From Fomes fomentarius (taxonomy: Eukaryota > Basidiomycota > Agaricomycetes > Polyporales > Polyporaceae): a stretch of 64,000 bases of DNA. Both the position numbers and the translations under genes were made by a program. The notes below the pieces were generated by a model. The model was not told the DNA's origin. It saw nothing but the letters and a program-made list of their open reading frames with translations, and did not search any database. Below are positions 14,442 to 26,144 of the stretch, piece by piece. The stretch covers positions 1,116,001 through 1,180,000 of the forward strand of contig JABYQN010000007.1 of the NCBI GenBank assembly GCA_022606135.1. Reading direction: 5' to 3'. Numbering within the stretch: position 1 is the first letter of the stretch; the number at the start of each line of letters is the position of its first letter.

Positions 14442-15856
14442 ATGGCTTACCTCACGCGGCCACAGAAGTATGATATCGAGGACTCAAACATCGCCCTGCT
14501 GGGATCAGACGTACGTATTACATGCTTCATGCTGAATGGCAGGAGGGCTTTGTATCGACTTTGAGTATGTGTAGCTCGAGAAGGAGGTGCGCGAACATGC
14601 AGGCGACAAAGAGACTGCCTGGGAGCGTGCGGGAAAGGAGCCTGGTGTGCAGATTTGGAGGATCGAGCAATTCTCCGTCAAGGAATGGCCCAAGGAGCAC
14701 TACGGCTACTTTTTCGATGGCGACTCGTATATCGTCTTGCACGTACGTCTACGGTGCATCTTTGTCTGACAGCTTACCGATGTCATGCGCCTCTAGACCT
14801 ACAAGAAGAATGAGGAGAGCGAAGACCTCGCCTACGATCTTCACTTCTGGCTGGGCTCCGAAACATCACAAGACGAGGCTGGTACCGCTGCATACAAGAC
14901 TGTCGAACTCGACGATCGTACGTCCGCGCCATCCGTCAAAGTGATGGAACCTTGCTCACTTACCAGCTTGCTGGTGAGCAGACTTAGGCGGGGCGCCTGT
15001 CCAATACCGCGAGATCCAGTCCTACGAATCACCCCGCTTGCTCTCATACTTCCCCAAGCTCATGAACCTACACGGCGGCGTTGCATCGGGCTTCCACCAT
15101 GTATCAGAAGTGCCCCCAGACAACACGCGCCGCCTCTACCGCATCAACTCCACGCAGATCTCGGGACGTGCAACACCTGTTCTCCAGATTCGCGAAGTTC
15201 CCGCGGAGGGCTCGAGCATCGAGCAAGGTGGCGTGTACGTGCTGGACATGGGTGACAAGCTCTGGCAATTCAACACGCAGGATGCGGTCGGCAAGGTCAA
15301 GTTCAAAGCGGCCGAGTTCGTGCAGTCTCTGGTGAGTGAGCGCCAAAGCCAGGCAGACACAACTGTCTACGGTCAGTCATTTGCCGTGCATGGAGTGAGA
15401 AGGTTTACTAAACGTGGTACTTGATCTTGACATGCAGATGAACACGGTCAAGGGGCGGGAATTTTCCTCGCCGAATTCGATCTGAAAGAAGTTCCTCCTG
15501 CCCGGCCGTCCACAGAGGCGGATATTCGGACCGAGAAACGCCTCTTCCGCCTCTCCGACTCCAGTGGCGAACTCACCTTCGAGCCCGTCCTCCTCGAGTC
15601 AGAGGCGTCCCTCTCTTCCGAGGACGCCTTCATCCTCGATGACAGCGCGAACCCCGCCGCGCCTGCGATTTACATATGGGTCGGCAGCCGCGCGTCGCTT
15701 GATGAGCGGCGGCTCGCCCTCCAGCATGGGCAGCGATACCTGTATCAACACCGACAGAACGGGGGTCGCGCTGCGCTCGCGACGTACATCGTCAAGATGG
15801 ATGAAGGGCGCGAGACTGAGGCATTCCATGCAGCACTATCTGAAGCCGAGCGATAA
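14442..15856 (+). CDS. Gelsolin-family actin-binding protein (fragmin-like)
   Basis: Probably a Ca-dependent actin severing or capping protein with three gelsolin repeats. It starts at ATG 14442 ([20 protein letters not shown]). Repeat 1 has [55 protein letters not shown] and [19 protein letters not shown]. Repeat 2 has [16 protein letters not shown]. Repeat 3 has [40 protein letters not shown] and [19 protein letters not shown]. Exons 14442-14510, 14575-14742, 14797-14917, 14982-15371 and 15438-15856 join in frame at clean GT-AG introns. About 390 residues, the size of slime-mould fragmin or severin rather than six-domain gelsolin. No villin headpiece is visible. Confidence 0.87.
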
Positions 15857-16032
15857 GTGGGGGCATGTGGATCCCACGTCGATGGAGGTCAAAGTCCATA
15901 ATGGAGAAATGGTTGTAGAACTACAGCACGGACTTGCTGTATTTGCTGGAAGATCTAGTCGGACTCTCATACACTGTACGATAGCGACAGTCCTCAACGT
16001 TGAATCATTAGCTCACGCTAGGCCACAAACTT

Positions 16033-18306
16033 TCAAAACAGCTCCATGTCATCCTCGCTGTCGTTGTGGTCATCCGAGCCAGCAGAATCGTCGCTACTGG
16101 ATTCTCCGTCCCGGTCTGGATCCCATGGGTGAATGGCGAACACATCTCCGTGGCCCTCCTGCCGCAATATACTGTAAGGGCGATGAGAGTCAGTTTCTCC
16201 CCTCCAGATGCACAACGGGAAGGAGCCCAACTCACTGATCGAATAGCGTGATAGCCTGGCTGTCGTCATCGTCGTCGTCCATGAGTTCATCGACCGTGCC
16301 GAACAGTCGCCGATTGCGCGGGAAAGCTGTTGTGATCGAACGAACCTCTGTCGGTGTCAATGACAAGGGTTCTGTGCACGGGGATGCTTCCGTTGGACTG
16401 TGCAGGCGGATGTAGCGCTCGATGCCGGCGGTGAGGATGTAGGGACGGTATGGATGGATGAGGGCAGTGTTGACGATGGAGTCGTGCCCTCAGGTACAAG
16501 TCAGCTGGAGGCTCATGGAGAATCTATGCCTTACTCACCGGTAAGCCGGGCCAAAGGTACGGATATATCCACAGGAACATATCTGGGACCAAGCAAGGAA
16601 GACGAATAGCCTAAGGGTCGATAGTCCATCAATGAAACGCGTTCTACGATATGCTCATCCAGATTTTGTAACGCACCAATCTCCCCTGGTCGTTTGTTCA
16701 TTGTCCACTCCGAGTAGCTCACAACATCACGACCCTCGAGTAGCGCAGACACTTCGGGGACCTTCCACACGTACGTCCGGAAGTCGTCTGAGCCTTCTAC
16801 GTAGAACATATCCCTATTGGAGCCAAGCCCGCCGAAACTGCCATGCTTCATGGTGCAGCTGTTAGAGTACGTCTGCACTCCCGGCGGGACTGGCGAACCA
16901 TCCCGGAAGTGTCTGCCACTGAACGTCGCAATGGGATATAGATCGTTGAGCGCATATAGTGTAGGTATGTGATGCTGGAGTGTGGTTTAGCATGGAACAA
17001 ATGCTCCATCCATGTAGAGCACACATACCTGCATAGTGACAGCCAATCTACGTCCTTGAAACATTTTGAGTGAATTGAGATACTAAGTGTAGATGCGCTC
17101 ACCCTCAGAATCAAAAGTCAGACTGCTCGCTTCAGGCCTGGCCATCCGGGCGACGCCCTGTTTGGCGACTGTGGTGACGTACTGAGAGTTGTCAGTCGGT
17201 CGCATACACACCTGCGCAGATGCTCACTTTGTGTATGATCCCTTCTTCTCGGCGCTGAGAAAGAGGCCCGAACGCCATCCTCACGTCACGCAAGCATACC
17301 TGCCCGCGATTATCGCTCGTGGCGAATATGTTGGCCATCGTTGGATGATATTCGACACAAGTGAATTCGGCATTGTGCTGAAAAATCCTTTGCGTTCGAG
17401 TGTGTTGCGGGTTGGCCCGCATGTCGTGCAGGATGATGCGACCATCTTCTCTGTGCACCATGTACACGATGTAGCTCATCAAATGATTGATGTGGTGACA
17501 AATATCAGAGACGTACGCAGCACTCAAGAAAAGCTGGTCCTGTTCAGGGTGGCATGATATGGCGCGTATGCTGTCCTATCGCATATAAGACATGGGACAT
17601 GCCGTCAGTGGGGGCAACGTACATGATGTTGGGCGTCGCGCCAGCTTGGTGAAGTCGACCCGGTGCGATTTACAGGCGAACCCATATGCGAAATATCATA
17701 CTGATAGATGATATCTGAGGTGTCGCCACTTCCAAGAGGTACTACGGTGAATGCACCCTTGTCAAGGTTGCGTCTGTACTCACGAGTAGACATATTGGCC
17801 CGAAGCTGAGAAGGCTAGACAGAAAACATTTGACTACATGCGCGCTCTACGTCTATGAGTCTGACAAGGACGCTTGCTTCAGCTACACTCACTTGGGGTC
17901 CAGAAAATTTCCAGCTGGGTTGGGACAACTCTTCCTGATTGAAATCCCAGATCTGAACATATGGATCTAATGATGGCGTTAGGAGTGTGACTGACTAGGG
18001 GAAGGAGACGAACAGATCACGCACCATCACCTGCACTAGCCAACCATCGTCCGTCTCGAGAGAAGGCCAGCGTATTAACACACGAAGTATGCCATACCAG
18101 CTTCCTGCACGCAGATTCCATTAATCACCTGTCAGCGACCATTTCCTGCATCCTCAGGATTCCAATCCTAACTTAGAGTAAGGTAGACCGTCGCGTAAGA
18201 GTTTGTCTACCGCAGAACGTCTGGCAACTATGGGCGAATTCCTCCTGTTACCAAGCGTCGCTCCAAGGTGCAGAGCTGATGGCTGGAAGGTTGATGGGCG
18301 TTCCAT
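16033..18306 (-). CDS. WD40 repeat protein, DCAF5/WDR22-like
   Basis: Beta-propeller protein, likely a substrate receptor or scaffold for a CUL4-DDB1 ligase. It reads from about 18306 (MERPSTFQPSALHLGATLGN), then VARRSAVDKLLRDGLPYSK, VQIWDFNQEELSQPSWKFSG, NAEFTCVEYHPTMANIFATS, DNRGQVCLRDVRMAFGPLSQ, SCTMKHGSFGGLGSNRDMFY, EGSDDFRTYVWKVP, and HPYRPYILTAGIERYIRLHS. The SDDF-YVWK block followed by a PY-I-TAGIE-YIRLHSP block is the pattern of DCAF5/8-type propellers. The C-terminus is very acidic (a run of Asp in the linker, then DDHNDSEDDMELF, stop at 16033). About eight to ten exons; internal boundaries and the start are approximate, and no alternative in-frame ATG was found upstream in the same exon. 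Confidence 0.8.
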
Positions 18307-18767
18307 AGACGAGGATAGTACAGGATTCACGGTGGAGAACTTTTGGGGCTGGCTCAGTTCGAAGTCAACAAGAGGCCGTCCGTAGTCCTTCGCATCTCCC
18401 AGAGACGGGTGAGCGGCTAGGGAGATAGTGGATCTAAGGGAGTCGAGTCTCTAACTGGGATGAATTGCCCTTGGCCCGTGGTGGTTGTTCTCCAAGGTTG
18501 TGCCCGGCATTGGGCGTCTTCCGCGAATCGACCTCTTCCTCCCTCCGCCCACTCAGTGTTCTCTACCACATCTGTTTATGACCATGCGCTCGCTCGAAAT
18601 CCATCCCTAGGGTCTATGAGTGCTGTCAGCCGAAACGCGGATACTCGAGGCTGACATAGGGAGAACCATAGCTAGTTCGGCGGATATGGCATGGCATATG
18701 CAGGGAACGTAAGGTTCTCTACCTGCCCTTGTCCCTCTCAACCCCTCGTCGTTGTGCTCATTGAACC
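18307..18767. promoter_or_regulatory. Divergent promoter region, WD40 and SDR genes
   Basis: About 460 bp between divergent genes. No coding feature is supported. An open frame contiguous with the WD40 first exon extends to about 18440 without an ATG. Confidence 0.4.
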
Positions 18768-19601
18768 ATGCCTCCATTCGTTCTCATCTCCCCTGCTACG
18801 CGCGGTCTCTCCCTCGCACTGTTGCGTCATTATCTCCGCACAACCTCTCTACCAGTATTCGGCACATATCGCCCCCACTCCCCCTCGGAGGGACGCCGGA
18901 CGTCCGACACGGTGCGCGAACACATCCTCGGACCTCTCGCCAGCGATGATATCGACCCCTCGCGTCTGCACGTCCTGCCTCTGGACTTCACCTCGGAGGA
19001 AAGCATCGCAGGCGCAGCGGCCGCACTCGCACGCGCTCTGTCAGAGCTCTCAACGGACCCATCCTACATCCGCATCGCGTTCTTCTGCGCCGGGATGCTG
19101 TACCCAGAAAGGCAGCCTGCGGACTTGGTGCTCGACAAGATCACGGAGACTTTCACGCTCAACACCGTCTCGCACATGCTCATGATGAAGCACTTCTCTC
19201 GCTTCCTTCCTCCTCCCGACAAGAATGCTACACCCTCCCATGCCTCGTCCGAGGATGAGAACCTGGCGAAGTGGGTCCACGTGTCAGCCCGCGTCGGCTC
19301 TGTCTCAGACAACCACCTCGGCGGCTGGTACTCCTACCGTGCCTCCAAGGCCGCGCTCAATCAGGTCATTCGCACGTTCGATCTGCACCTTCAAGCTAAG
19401 AAGCTTCCAGCCATCTGCGTAGGCGTCCATCCTGGCACTGTTAAGACGGACCTGAGCAAGGCGTTCTGGAAGGGCGTGCCGCCCGGGAAACTGTTCGAAC
19501 CCGGGGACGCCGCGGCGAAGTTGGTCGAGGTCGTACGGAAGCTCGGGACGGCACAAAGGGGCAGTGTGTGGGATTGGAAGGGAGAGGAGGTGAAGCCGTG
19601 A
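18768..19601 (+). CDS. Short-chain dehydrogenase/reductase
   Basis: Intronless 277-residue SDR of the C-factor-like group. The N-terminal strand MPPFVLISPATRGLSLALLR replaces the classical TGxxxGIG loop with a looser SPATRGL. Later motifs are VLPLDFTSEES, FFCAGMLYPER (an NNAG-type strand variant), NTVSHMLMMKHF, VSARVGSVSDN with the catalytic Ser, and WYSYRASKAALNQ with the catalytic Tyr and Lys. VGVHPGTVKTDLSKAFWKGV is the usual post-catalytic PG loop. The NAD(P) reaction and substrate cannot be told from the sequence. The protein is complete. Confidence 0.92.
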   Translation: MPPFVLISPATRGLSLALLRHYLRTTSLPVFGTYRPHSPSEGRRTSDTVREHILGPLASDDIDPSRLHVLPLDFTSEESIAGAAAALARALSELSTDPSYIRIAFFCAGMLYPERQPADLVLDKITETFTLNTVSHMLMMKHFSRFLPPPDKNATPSHASSEDENLAKWVHVSARVGSVSDNHLGGWYSYRASKAALNQVIRTFDLHLQAKKLPAICVGVHPGTVKTDLSKAFWKGVPPGKLFEPGDAAAKLVEVVRKLGTAQRGSVWDWKGEEVKP

Positions 19602-20031
19602 ACTTCGAACACTTGCACGGTTGTTTGCTGCGAGTTGTTCTAGGCTTTGGTCATGCTCTAATACATGTCTTGATATCTTTCTATGTTCACGACATGGTGA
19701 CTGCCAGGAGAAGTTCCGATATACCATATCGCAAAAGTCTTTTCGTATTCTCATATCGCAGGCTAGAAGTCTCATAGAGAGTCCGAACTCGGCGAGATGC
19801 AATGGCTTGCAAGAGATTCCTCGCGACTCCGAGCTAATATAACCTCGAGGTAGCCACCACAAGCCAGTGTATGAATTCCTTCCCATAACCCAAACCTTCG
19901 TTTACATGTAGATATGTACGATATTTGAAGAGCAATCCCATGGTATCCAAATCACGCAGTCCACACAGTGGGTAGTATGCATTTCTGTCGGAACGAATTG
20001 TCCCGAGGGAATGACACACAGTGTAGCATGC
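19602..20031. other. Convergent intergenic region
   Basis: Spacer between the 3' ends of the SDR (+) and heme oxygenase (-) genes. No supported gene; 3' UTRs and terminators of both should lie here. Confidence 0.4.
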
Positions 20032-21236
20032 TCATGCAGCACTGCCAAAGTAGTTGTCCAGCCACTGCTGCAACGCTTCCAGCTTCGCGTATCCCTTGGC
20101 TCCCGTGAAACCACCGACGACCAGGACAAAGTGCGTGATAGACACAGCTACGATGAAGGCGATGACCGAAGTTGCGCGGTAGTACCATTCCTCCGCCGGC
20201 GGCGGCGCGCTCTCGTACACTACCTTAGACTCGCCCCTGTTCTTGACAGACGCAAGCAGGGCAGTGTCGTGGCCTACATCCTCGCCGAGCGGATTCGAAG
20301 ACGGCACAACGGGCGAACGGAGTGGTGACGGGATGTCGACAGGAGACGGGGGTGTACTAGCACCAGATGGCGCCTTGAGGTCGTCAAACAACGCCGTGTT
20401 CAGCTCGAACGCCACGTTCGCTTCATCGAGCACGGCGGCTGTTACACAAATAGCATAACCGCGCCGGGTCACACAGACGTCAGCACTGCGAACCCCAAAA
20501 TGCTACGTCGACATGGTACGTCACCTTTGAGCTCCTTGTTGTCTCCGACGCCCGAGTTCATTCCCTCACGGTACCATTCCTTGATCCGCTTCATCTCGCC
20601 CGCATTCGCACCCTCACCCGCCACAGTGGTTCCCGCGAGCGGGCGGAACTCGTAAAAGCTCAAGCCCGAGCTGTCCTCGAGGCCGTATGCCTTCGAGATG
20701 CGTCGGCGGATGAACTGTCCTCCAGAGAGGTCTCCTAGGTAGCGGACATACGCGTGCGCGAGGAGTCTAGACGGGTCCGGGCTGGCCGCAAGTTCCCGTA
20801 TTCTGGCGAGGTACCGTGCGAGCGCAGGCGGGGGAGATGATGCGACTGCGGCTGCCAGAGGGTGCGCCTGCCATGTTGCCTCGGAGACCTCGAGGAGGTA
20901 GCTGATGTCGGCTGCGAGGTTCCCAGAGCGCGCGAAGAGCCCAGGGTTGTGCGTAGGGGCGAGCACAGGGTGTGTGGCATGCTGCTCGAGGGCCCTCTCG
21001 AATGCACTGAACGACATGGAGGAAGAGGAGCTTGTGAAAATGGGAAATAGAAGAGGAAGGGCCGGCACTTACTCGTAGACATGGTAGAGCATGACCTGGA
21101 AGCGGATGTACTCCTCCTTGTCCAGCTCGCCACGGACGAGCCACTGTGCCCCCTGGCTATGCTCTGCTCGTTCGTGGGCGGCATGTGTACCCTCCCGGAG
21201 CAGGTCGGCTACGGGCTTTGAGTAGTCTACGGCCAT
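20032..21236 (-). CDS. HMX1: Heme oxygenase, C-terminally membrane-anchored
   Basis: Opens heme to biliverdin, CO and iron at the ER membrane. Exon 1 (ATG 21236) encodes DLLREGTHAAHERAEHSQGA, containing a His that should be the proximal heme ligand, then LDKEEYIRFQVMLYHVY. Exon 2 continues AFERALEQHATHPVLAP, and later YVRYLGDLSGGQFIRRRI, the glycine-rich distal helix of heme oxygenases. Exon 3 carries a Ser/Pro linker with PSGASTPPSPVDIPSPLRSP and a C-terminal helix, ATSVIAFIVAVSITHFVLVV, as a tail anchor. Introns fall near 21007-21074 and 20440-20525. Length about 330 residues, a little above the usual size because of the linker. All key motifs are intact. Confidence 0.92.
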
Positions 21237-22237
21237 GGTGAAGATTTAGAGCAGGGATACTGAGTACTGTGAGAGGTATCCGGTGTCGGGCAGAGTCGAG
21301 AGGGAGGAACAAACAGCGAAAGAGGGAATTGCGAGGACCCTTATGTATAAGGATAGAATTAAAAGAGAAGCCTCCGCAGGAGGCAGTGATCAAACCACAG
21401 ATAACCAGAACTTGGAAAAGTTAGTCAGTGTCAGAGGGCGAGGAAAGCACGCAAAGATGATCCACCTTCCGAATCCCGGTGACGACGGCCACAAGCCTAG
21501 CCGCGGTAATTGGAAATCCGTTTTATCAGATAAGATACCTGACACTAGCGCCTGCTCCGATTAGGCCCGACATCGCGCGTCTCGCCCAAGCTTTTCCCAG
21601 CTGGGACAGTGGGACCTGGTACCAGCCTACCACTACCAGGAAACTATTCATGTACTGATCATGTACTGACCAGTAACTCTTGGTTCTCCTTCATGCGCAG
21701 CCACGACCTTTTGCTCAGCCTCATCTGTCACGTCTCTGACCACATCTGTAGTTGTCATGCACCGCTGATCATCCAAACGTGACATAGTTGACAGCAGAAA
21801 CCGAATACATCTATGGTGGTAGTAGTACGCCCGGAATTACCACGGAGCATAGCCGCAAGAATACAAGGAAAGCTGCAAGGAGGCAGCCCTTCCAGGAAGA
21901 CAGGAACACGAAGACACAGAGACAGGAACTACTTGTACAGTACACTGGTTGACTTGGCTTGGCGCGCGGGGGAAAAGTAGAGCACTACAGGAAACACGAA
22001 CTATAACGTATGCGAGTCACACATCAGCCTGCGAGCACGCAAGCTGTGTGGGATAAAAATAGGGGGTTGTCCGTTTGTCCGAGAGAGGTGAAGAGGAGAG
22101 ATCCGGAAAGGGTCGTAATGCTGGCGCTGGTATGGATAGTTCTTGGTAAAGCGCGACGTGAACATGGTGGCGTTTCAGTCGCGCTACGGTGACTGCGGAG
22201 CAAGCATTTCAGTCTGGGGAATCCCGTACCATGCTTC
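21237..22237. promoter_or_regulatory. Heme oxygenase upstream region
   Basis: About 1 kb between the heme oxygenase start and the 3' end of the CCCH gene. Only short frames without motifs. Presumed promoter of the heme oxygenase gene and 3' UTR of the zinc-finger gene. A near-duplicate TCATGTACTGA pair at about 21647-21669 is the only small repeat seen. Confidence 0.4.
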
Positions 22238-24308
22238 TCAGGCTGCAGACCCAGCGCGAAGGGTCACGGCATCTCCGCAGCAAACAGCTGCAGTCAAAAA
22301 AAAACAGGAGAGACAGAAGACAGATATCATCAGCATCCAGACCTCGCTCGCCAACAACATGGGAGAAACGCGACGTACTCTGGCAACGCCCGCCTCAGTT
22401 CCTTGGATGGGTGCGGGCGGAGTCGACACCGGTCTTACCACAGCTCGAGCGGCCGAGGTAGTACGCAGGTGGCCCTCGAGTAGGTCCTGCGGCCCAGATG
22501 CGTGTTCCCGATTCTCCAGCGTCGTGCCATCAACAACTCTGTGAGGAGAATACGTGTATGGCATGCCACTCGGCTGCAGGGGCGAGATGGGAGTGATCGT
22601 CAAATTGGGCCGCATTGCGGCATACGTCGGTCCGCTTTTGGGTGTATGCGAGGGGGACACGGTGTCGGGGGAAGCGGCGGACAGGTGCCCAGCCACCGCG
22701 GGTGGTGCGAATGGCTGGGTTGGAGATAGCGTTGGATAGACAACTGGATACGCGAAAACCACGGGCGAGAGGAGGGGAGACATCGGACTGTACATGGGGA
22801 GAGGTTCGGCGTACGGTACCACGTAGGCCTCTTCGCCTGAAGTAGAAAGAGACAGTCAATCCTGAGGCTCGAAAAAGTAGTGGAGTAGCTGACACTTACT
22901 CGTGTCCGGATGAGCATATCGACAGTCTACCCCTTCGGCGCAGTGTCCAGCCAAGAAATTCTCACAAGCTTCACCTAATTCGGTTTCCGGAGATGACCAT
23001 CAGTCCCAACGCTACAGAATGGATGATACACTCACGTCGACCGCTCATCATAACCCCACCGCCGAGGACTCTCCAAGTGACTGGGTAGAAGTTTCTCTTC
23101 GTCTGCTCCTCCGAATTAGACGCAACCGACGGAGTATGCTCTGAAGTCGTAGCAGTGGTCGGCGACTCTTCCTGCACGCTCGACTCTGCGCCGCTCGCCT
23201 CGCTCTCAGACGTGAGTTCGGGCGCGGGCGCAGCCAGGCCACTCGGGCGCCGACCCTCGTCAGGATGTTCGTGGATGCTGAAGGCGAACGTCAAGGTTAC
23301 GAGGGGCCTTGACTTGCACACGAAAACGCTACTTACAAGTTACACCGATCGCCCTTAATACACCCGCTAGGTTCCGCGTAGAACCTGCATGGTTTCGCTA
23401 GTAGGAAAGCGCCGTCAATATCCTCTCGACGACCGTAAGCGGCAGCAACAGAACCCACTCTTGAAGTACTGATTCCGATGCCTCATCAGCTTCGGCACTC
23501 CATGCTGCCTCGGCGATATCGAAATCGACGGGTACACGAGCTGCGTCTCGCCCTCCCACTCGCACTGCGTATGCTCCCACTGCACCTTCTTTGCACTCCC
23601 GTTCATCGCACCACCGTGGCCCGCCCCGAACCCTGCTCCTGCTCCTGCCGTAGAGCCATCATGGCGCGTTGTCGGGCGTTCAAGTAGTGAGACAGGAGTC
23701 GCGGGCGGCGCAGGAGGCGGGTGCGCGCCGTCCGCCGACACCGCGAGACGCCACTTCTCCACATTCGAGCCCAAAACCGGACCTGCTGCCGCTGTTGCGT
23801 GCGAGGGGGGTGCAGAATGTGCCTGTGTGGATGCTGAGATACGTCTCGGTCCTTCTGAGCGAGGCGCGCGGGGCGGACGTCCCTGTAACTGTTGGGTGGT
23901 TGGGCGCGGGCTTCGCTCGGAGCTCGGTACGATGAGCTGGTAGCCATGTTCGTGGGCGTGTGCGAGCCTGAAGTGGAGATGGGGAGATGAAAGGAGAGCG
24001 AGGGGGCGATGGACGGGAAGAATGGTGAGCAGGCTAGGGTTGGGAATGGGGAGGAACCTTGTGTGGCTGGGGAGGGGACGGGGCGAATGTGTAGGTACGA
24101 GCAATGCTCGCCGTAGCGGCAGGTGCCTAGAGGAAAGTTGCGACAGAGCTTCGCTGCATGCTTTCCTTCAGCAATCATAGGTGACAAGAGGGACAGCAAA
24201 GAGCTTACTGCGGTATCGAGGATTTGGAGGTTTCTGACCAGTTGCGTTTGCAGCGCGCTGCTGGTCTCCCGCACTGCTGTTCCCGTGTACGTGGTCGTGT
24301 CCGCTCAT
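22238..24308 (-). CDS. CCCH zinc-finger protein (three C3H1 fingers)
   Basis: Likely RNA-binding regulator. ATG at 24308 begins MSGHDHVHGNSSAGDQQRAA. Finger 1 is KLCRNFPLGTCRYGEHCSYLH (about 24080-24150, C-x7-C-x5-C-x3-H); the first K is not part of the finger. A low-complexity Pro/Ala/Gly region follows, with VEKWRLAVSADGAHPPP and an acidic-aromatic stretch VQWEHTQCEWEGETQLVYP. Finger 2 is CRFYAEPSGCIKGDRCNFIH, assembled across an intron near 23281-23336. Finger 3 is CENFLAGHCAEGVDCRYAH (about 22900-22970). The C-terminal region is Pro-rich (LPMYSPMSPLLSPVVF). The model needs five or more introns. The splice leading into finger 2, and the last exon past about 22350, where the frame becomes hydrophobic, are uncertain. 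Confidence 0.75.
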
Positions 24309-24531
24309 GGTGGAAGGAAAATGAAAGAAATGTCGGGAGGAAGCAGCGAGGAAGAAGATTATGACGAAAATGTCGACCTGTGCAGACACCACATATAAGT
24401 CCGGTCCCAGCAAACAAGAGGGGTCGGAAAACGCGGAAACGCGCAGGCAAGGGGGGCTCACCTGAGATCTTGCAAACCCAAACGGTCTATTGTCTGTGCC
24501 ACTGCCACCGAGGTTGCCGTTAGCGCGCTTT
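24309..24531. promoter_or_regulatory. Upstream region of the CCCH gene
   Basis: Immediately upstream of the zinc-finger start codon. An open frame extends through it on the minus strand but has no conserved motif; it probably holds the 5' UTR and core promoter. Confidence 0.35.
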
Positions 24532-24579
24532 TGATTTCTGCAAATGATTTCTGCAAATGATTTCTGCAAATGATTTCTG
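24532..24579. repeat. 13-bp tandem repeat, about 3.7 copies
   Basis: Unit TGATTTCTGCAAA, perfect in copies 1-3 (24532-24544, 24545-24557, 24558-24570) and partial in the fourth. The period is not a multiple of three, in keeping with a noncoding location upstream of the CCCH gene. Confidence 0.9.
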
Positions 24580-26144
24580 GGTTGATCTTTGGCTGATCAG
24601 TGCCGCCCTCGACCCTAGTGTAAGACCCGGCGGCACGAGAGAGAGAGAAAGGATCTAAGCACGAAAAGAGGCAGAAAGTTTGTCAGATAAATTGGCTTTT
24701 TGTGGTCACTGACGCAAATGTTTCGGATCCTCGGGAGCCAGAGTCAGACCTCGTGGGGCGGGCCCTAGTAATATATATGTGTATAGGTGCACCACTTACC
24801 GTATTTCGATCGCGAGTATACCGCAGGGGGATGTTGCCGCAGTGGAGAATACACAGCAGCACTGCTTCTTCTCGCCTCAGCTAGAACCGGAAGCAAAGCG
24901 TTCAGAAGGGGCGGCGAGCACCTCTCCCATGTCTTATACGATGATACCGTCGCCAACACTGTTCGCAGCCCACGACGCGGGTCTTGTGCGCGGGGAGGCT
25001 CGTCCACCAGAACGTCGAACAATGTCCCCCAGGGGCTTAGTCATCCTCGAGTCTGTTGGAATCCGCGCGCCCGTCTTTTGTTGTCGGGAGCACCTCCATC
25101 TCGCCTACCGGCCCCGCGCGAGATTGGGCGAGCGGGAACAGCGATCGAAGATGGCACAAAACAATAAGAGCGTACATCGCACCTCGAACGGGCAGCCCAC
25201 GTTTCAGAGAACAATTGCGGGCAGGTAGACGGACGGGGAGCTGCTCTAGGGCCATCTGATATGCGTGCGGGCAGTCTGGGCTGCGATGGCGGTCGTCTTG
25301 TCTGTGCCTTCCGAACGTGAGCGAGAGCTGATTTGACTTGGAGGACAAGAACCTACCGCCCGAATGGGAAGGACGGTTCCTCGTCAGAACCTCGTCAAGC
25401 GCCCGTCCCACTGTCGTTTCTCCGGTCCGAACTCCTCTCTTGAACGCCGCTGCCTGCTAGTGTGGTCAAAATGTATACCGATGATCTTGCGCCAGTATTG
25501 GAGAAATTGGTTTAGCGTAGAGCTGAGCAAGTAAACATCTAGGTGGAGTATGATTAACTTCGTCCCCTCGGACGGCCCGGGTATACAGAAGCTGTATGCC
25601 GGCACTACAGACGGACCATGTGTCCTAGTTGCCGATACATCTGACCTTATTTCCTAGAGCCACAGAGTACCGGCGGAGCTGACGACCAACAGGTTCAGCA
25701 TTCACTGCAACATACGTAAGTGAAACAATTGTAAGGACGTAAGTCCCACAGTTACATTTGCTCTTGCACTTTCCTGAGTTCAATGCTCGAGTCTCAGGAA
25801 GAAGACGGAGCCGCAGTATATGACAACATGGTCGGAATAACAACCATCAGTGCGCTGCCGTGCCAACGCTCTCCTAAACTCAGCGTCAGACTATAGAAGA
25901 GCTTCTTGCTTGAGTACAAAGTCTGGTGAGGGGTAGGGCTAGCGACTGGCATTGGGCTGAGCAACATGTTACACATAAAATACACGACCTGCAAATCATA
26001 CCTCCCTCGAAACACACCTACAACTGTCCACTGATACTAAACCCGAAGGCAACGTACTGTAAGATAAATTGGGAGTCGTTGGCTTCCAAGTCAGAGTGGG
26101 GGTAGGGTATAGATCATGATGTTCATCACTGAGCGGATCTGGGG
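24580..26144. other. Gene-poor stretch, possible unrecognised minus-strand gene
   Basis: Three minus-strand open frames lie end to end (25384-25605, 25037-25411, 24765-25022) and could be exons of a small gene. None shows a motif I recognise, and start and splice signals are not convincing. The rest holds no supported feature. Confidence 0.2.

Noticed and set aside
24765..25605. Small secreted or regulatory protein on the minus strand
   Set aside because: Three consecutive frames but no recognisable motif or convincing splice chain; kept only as a low-confidence note.
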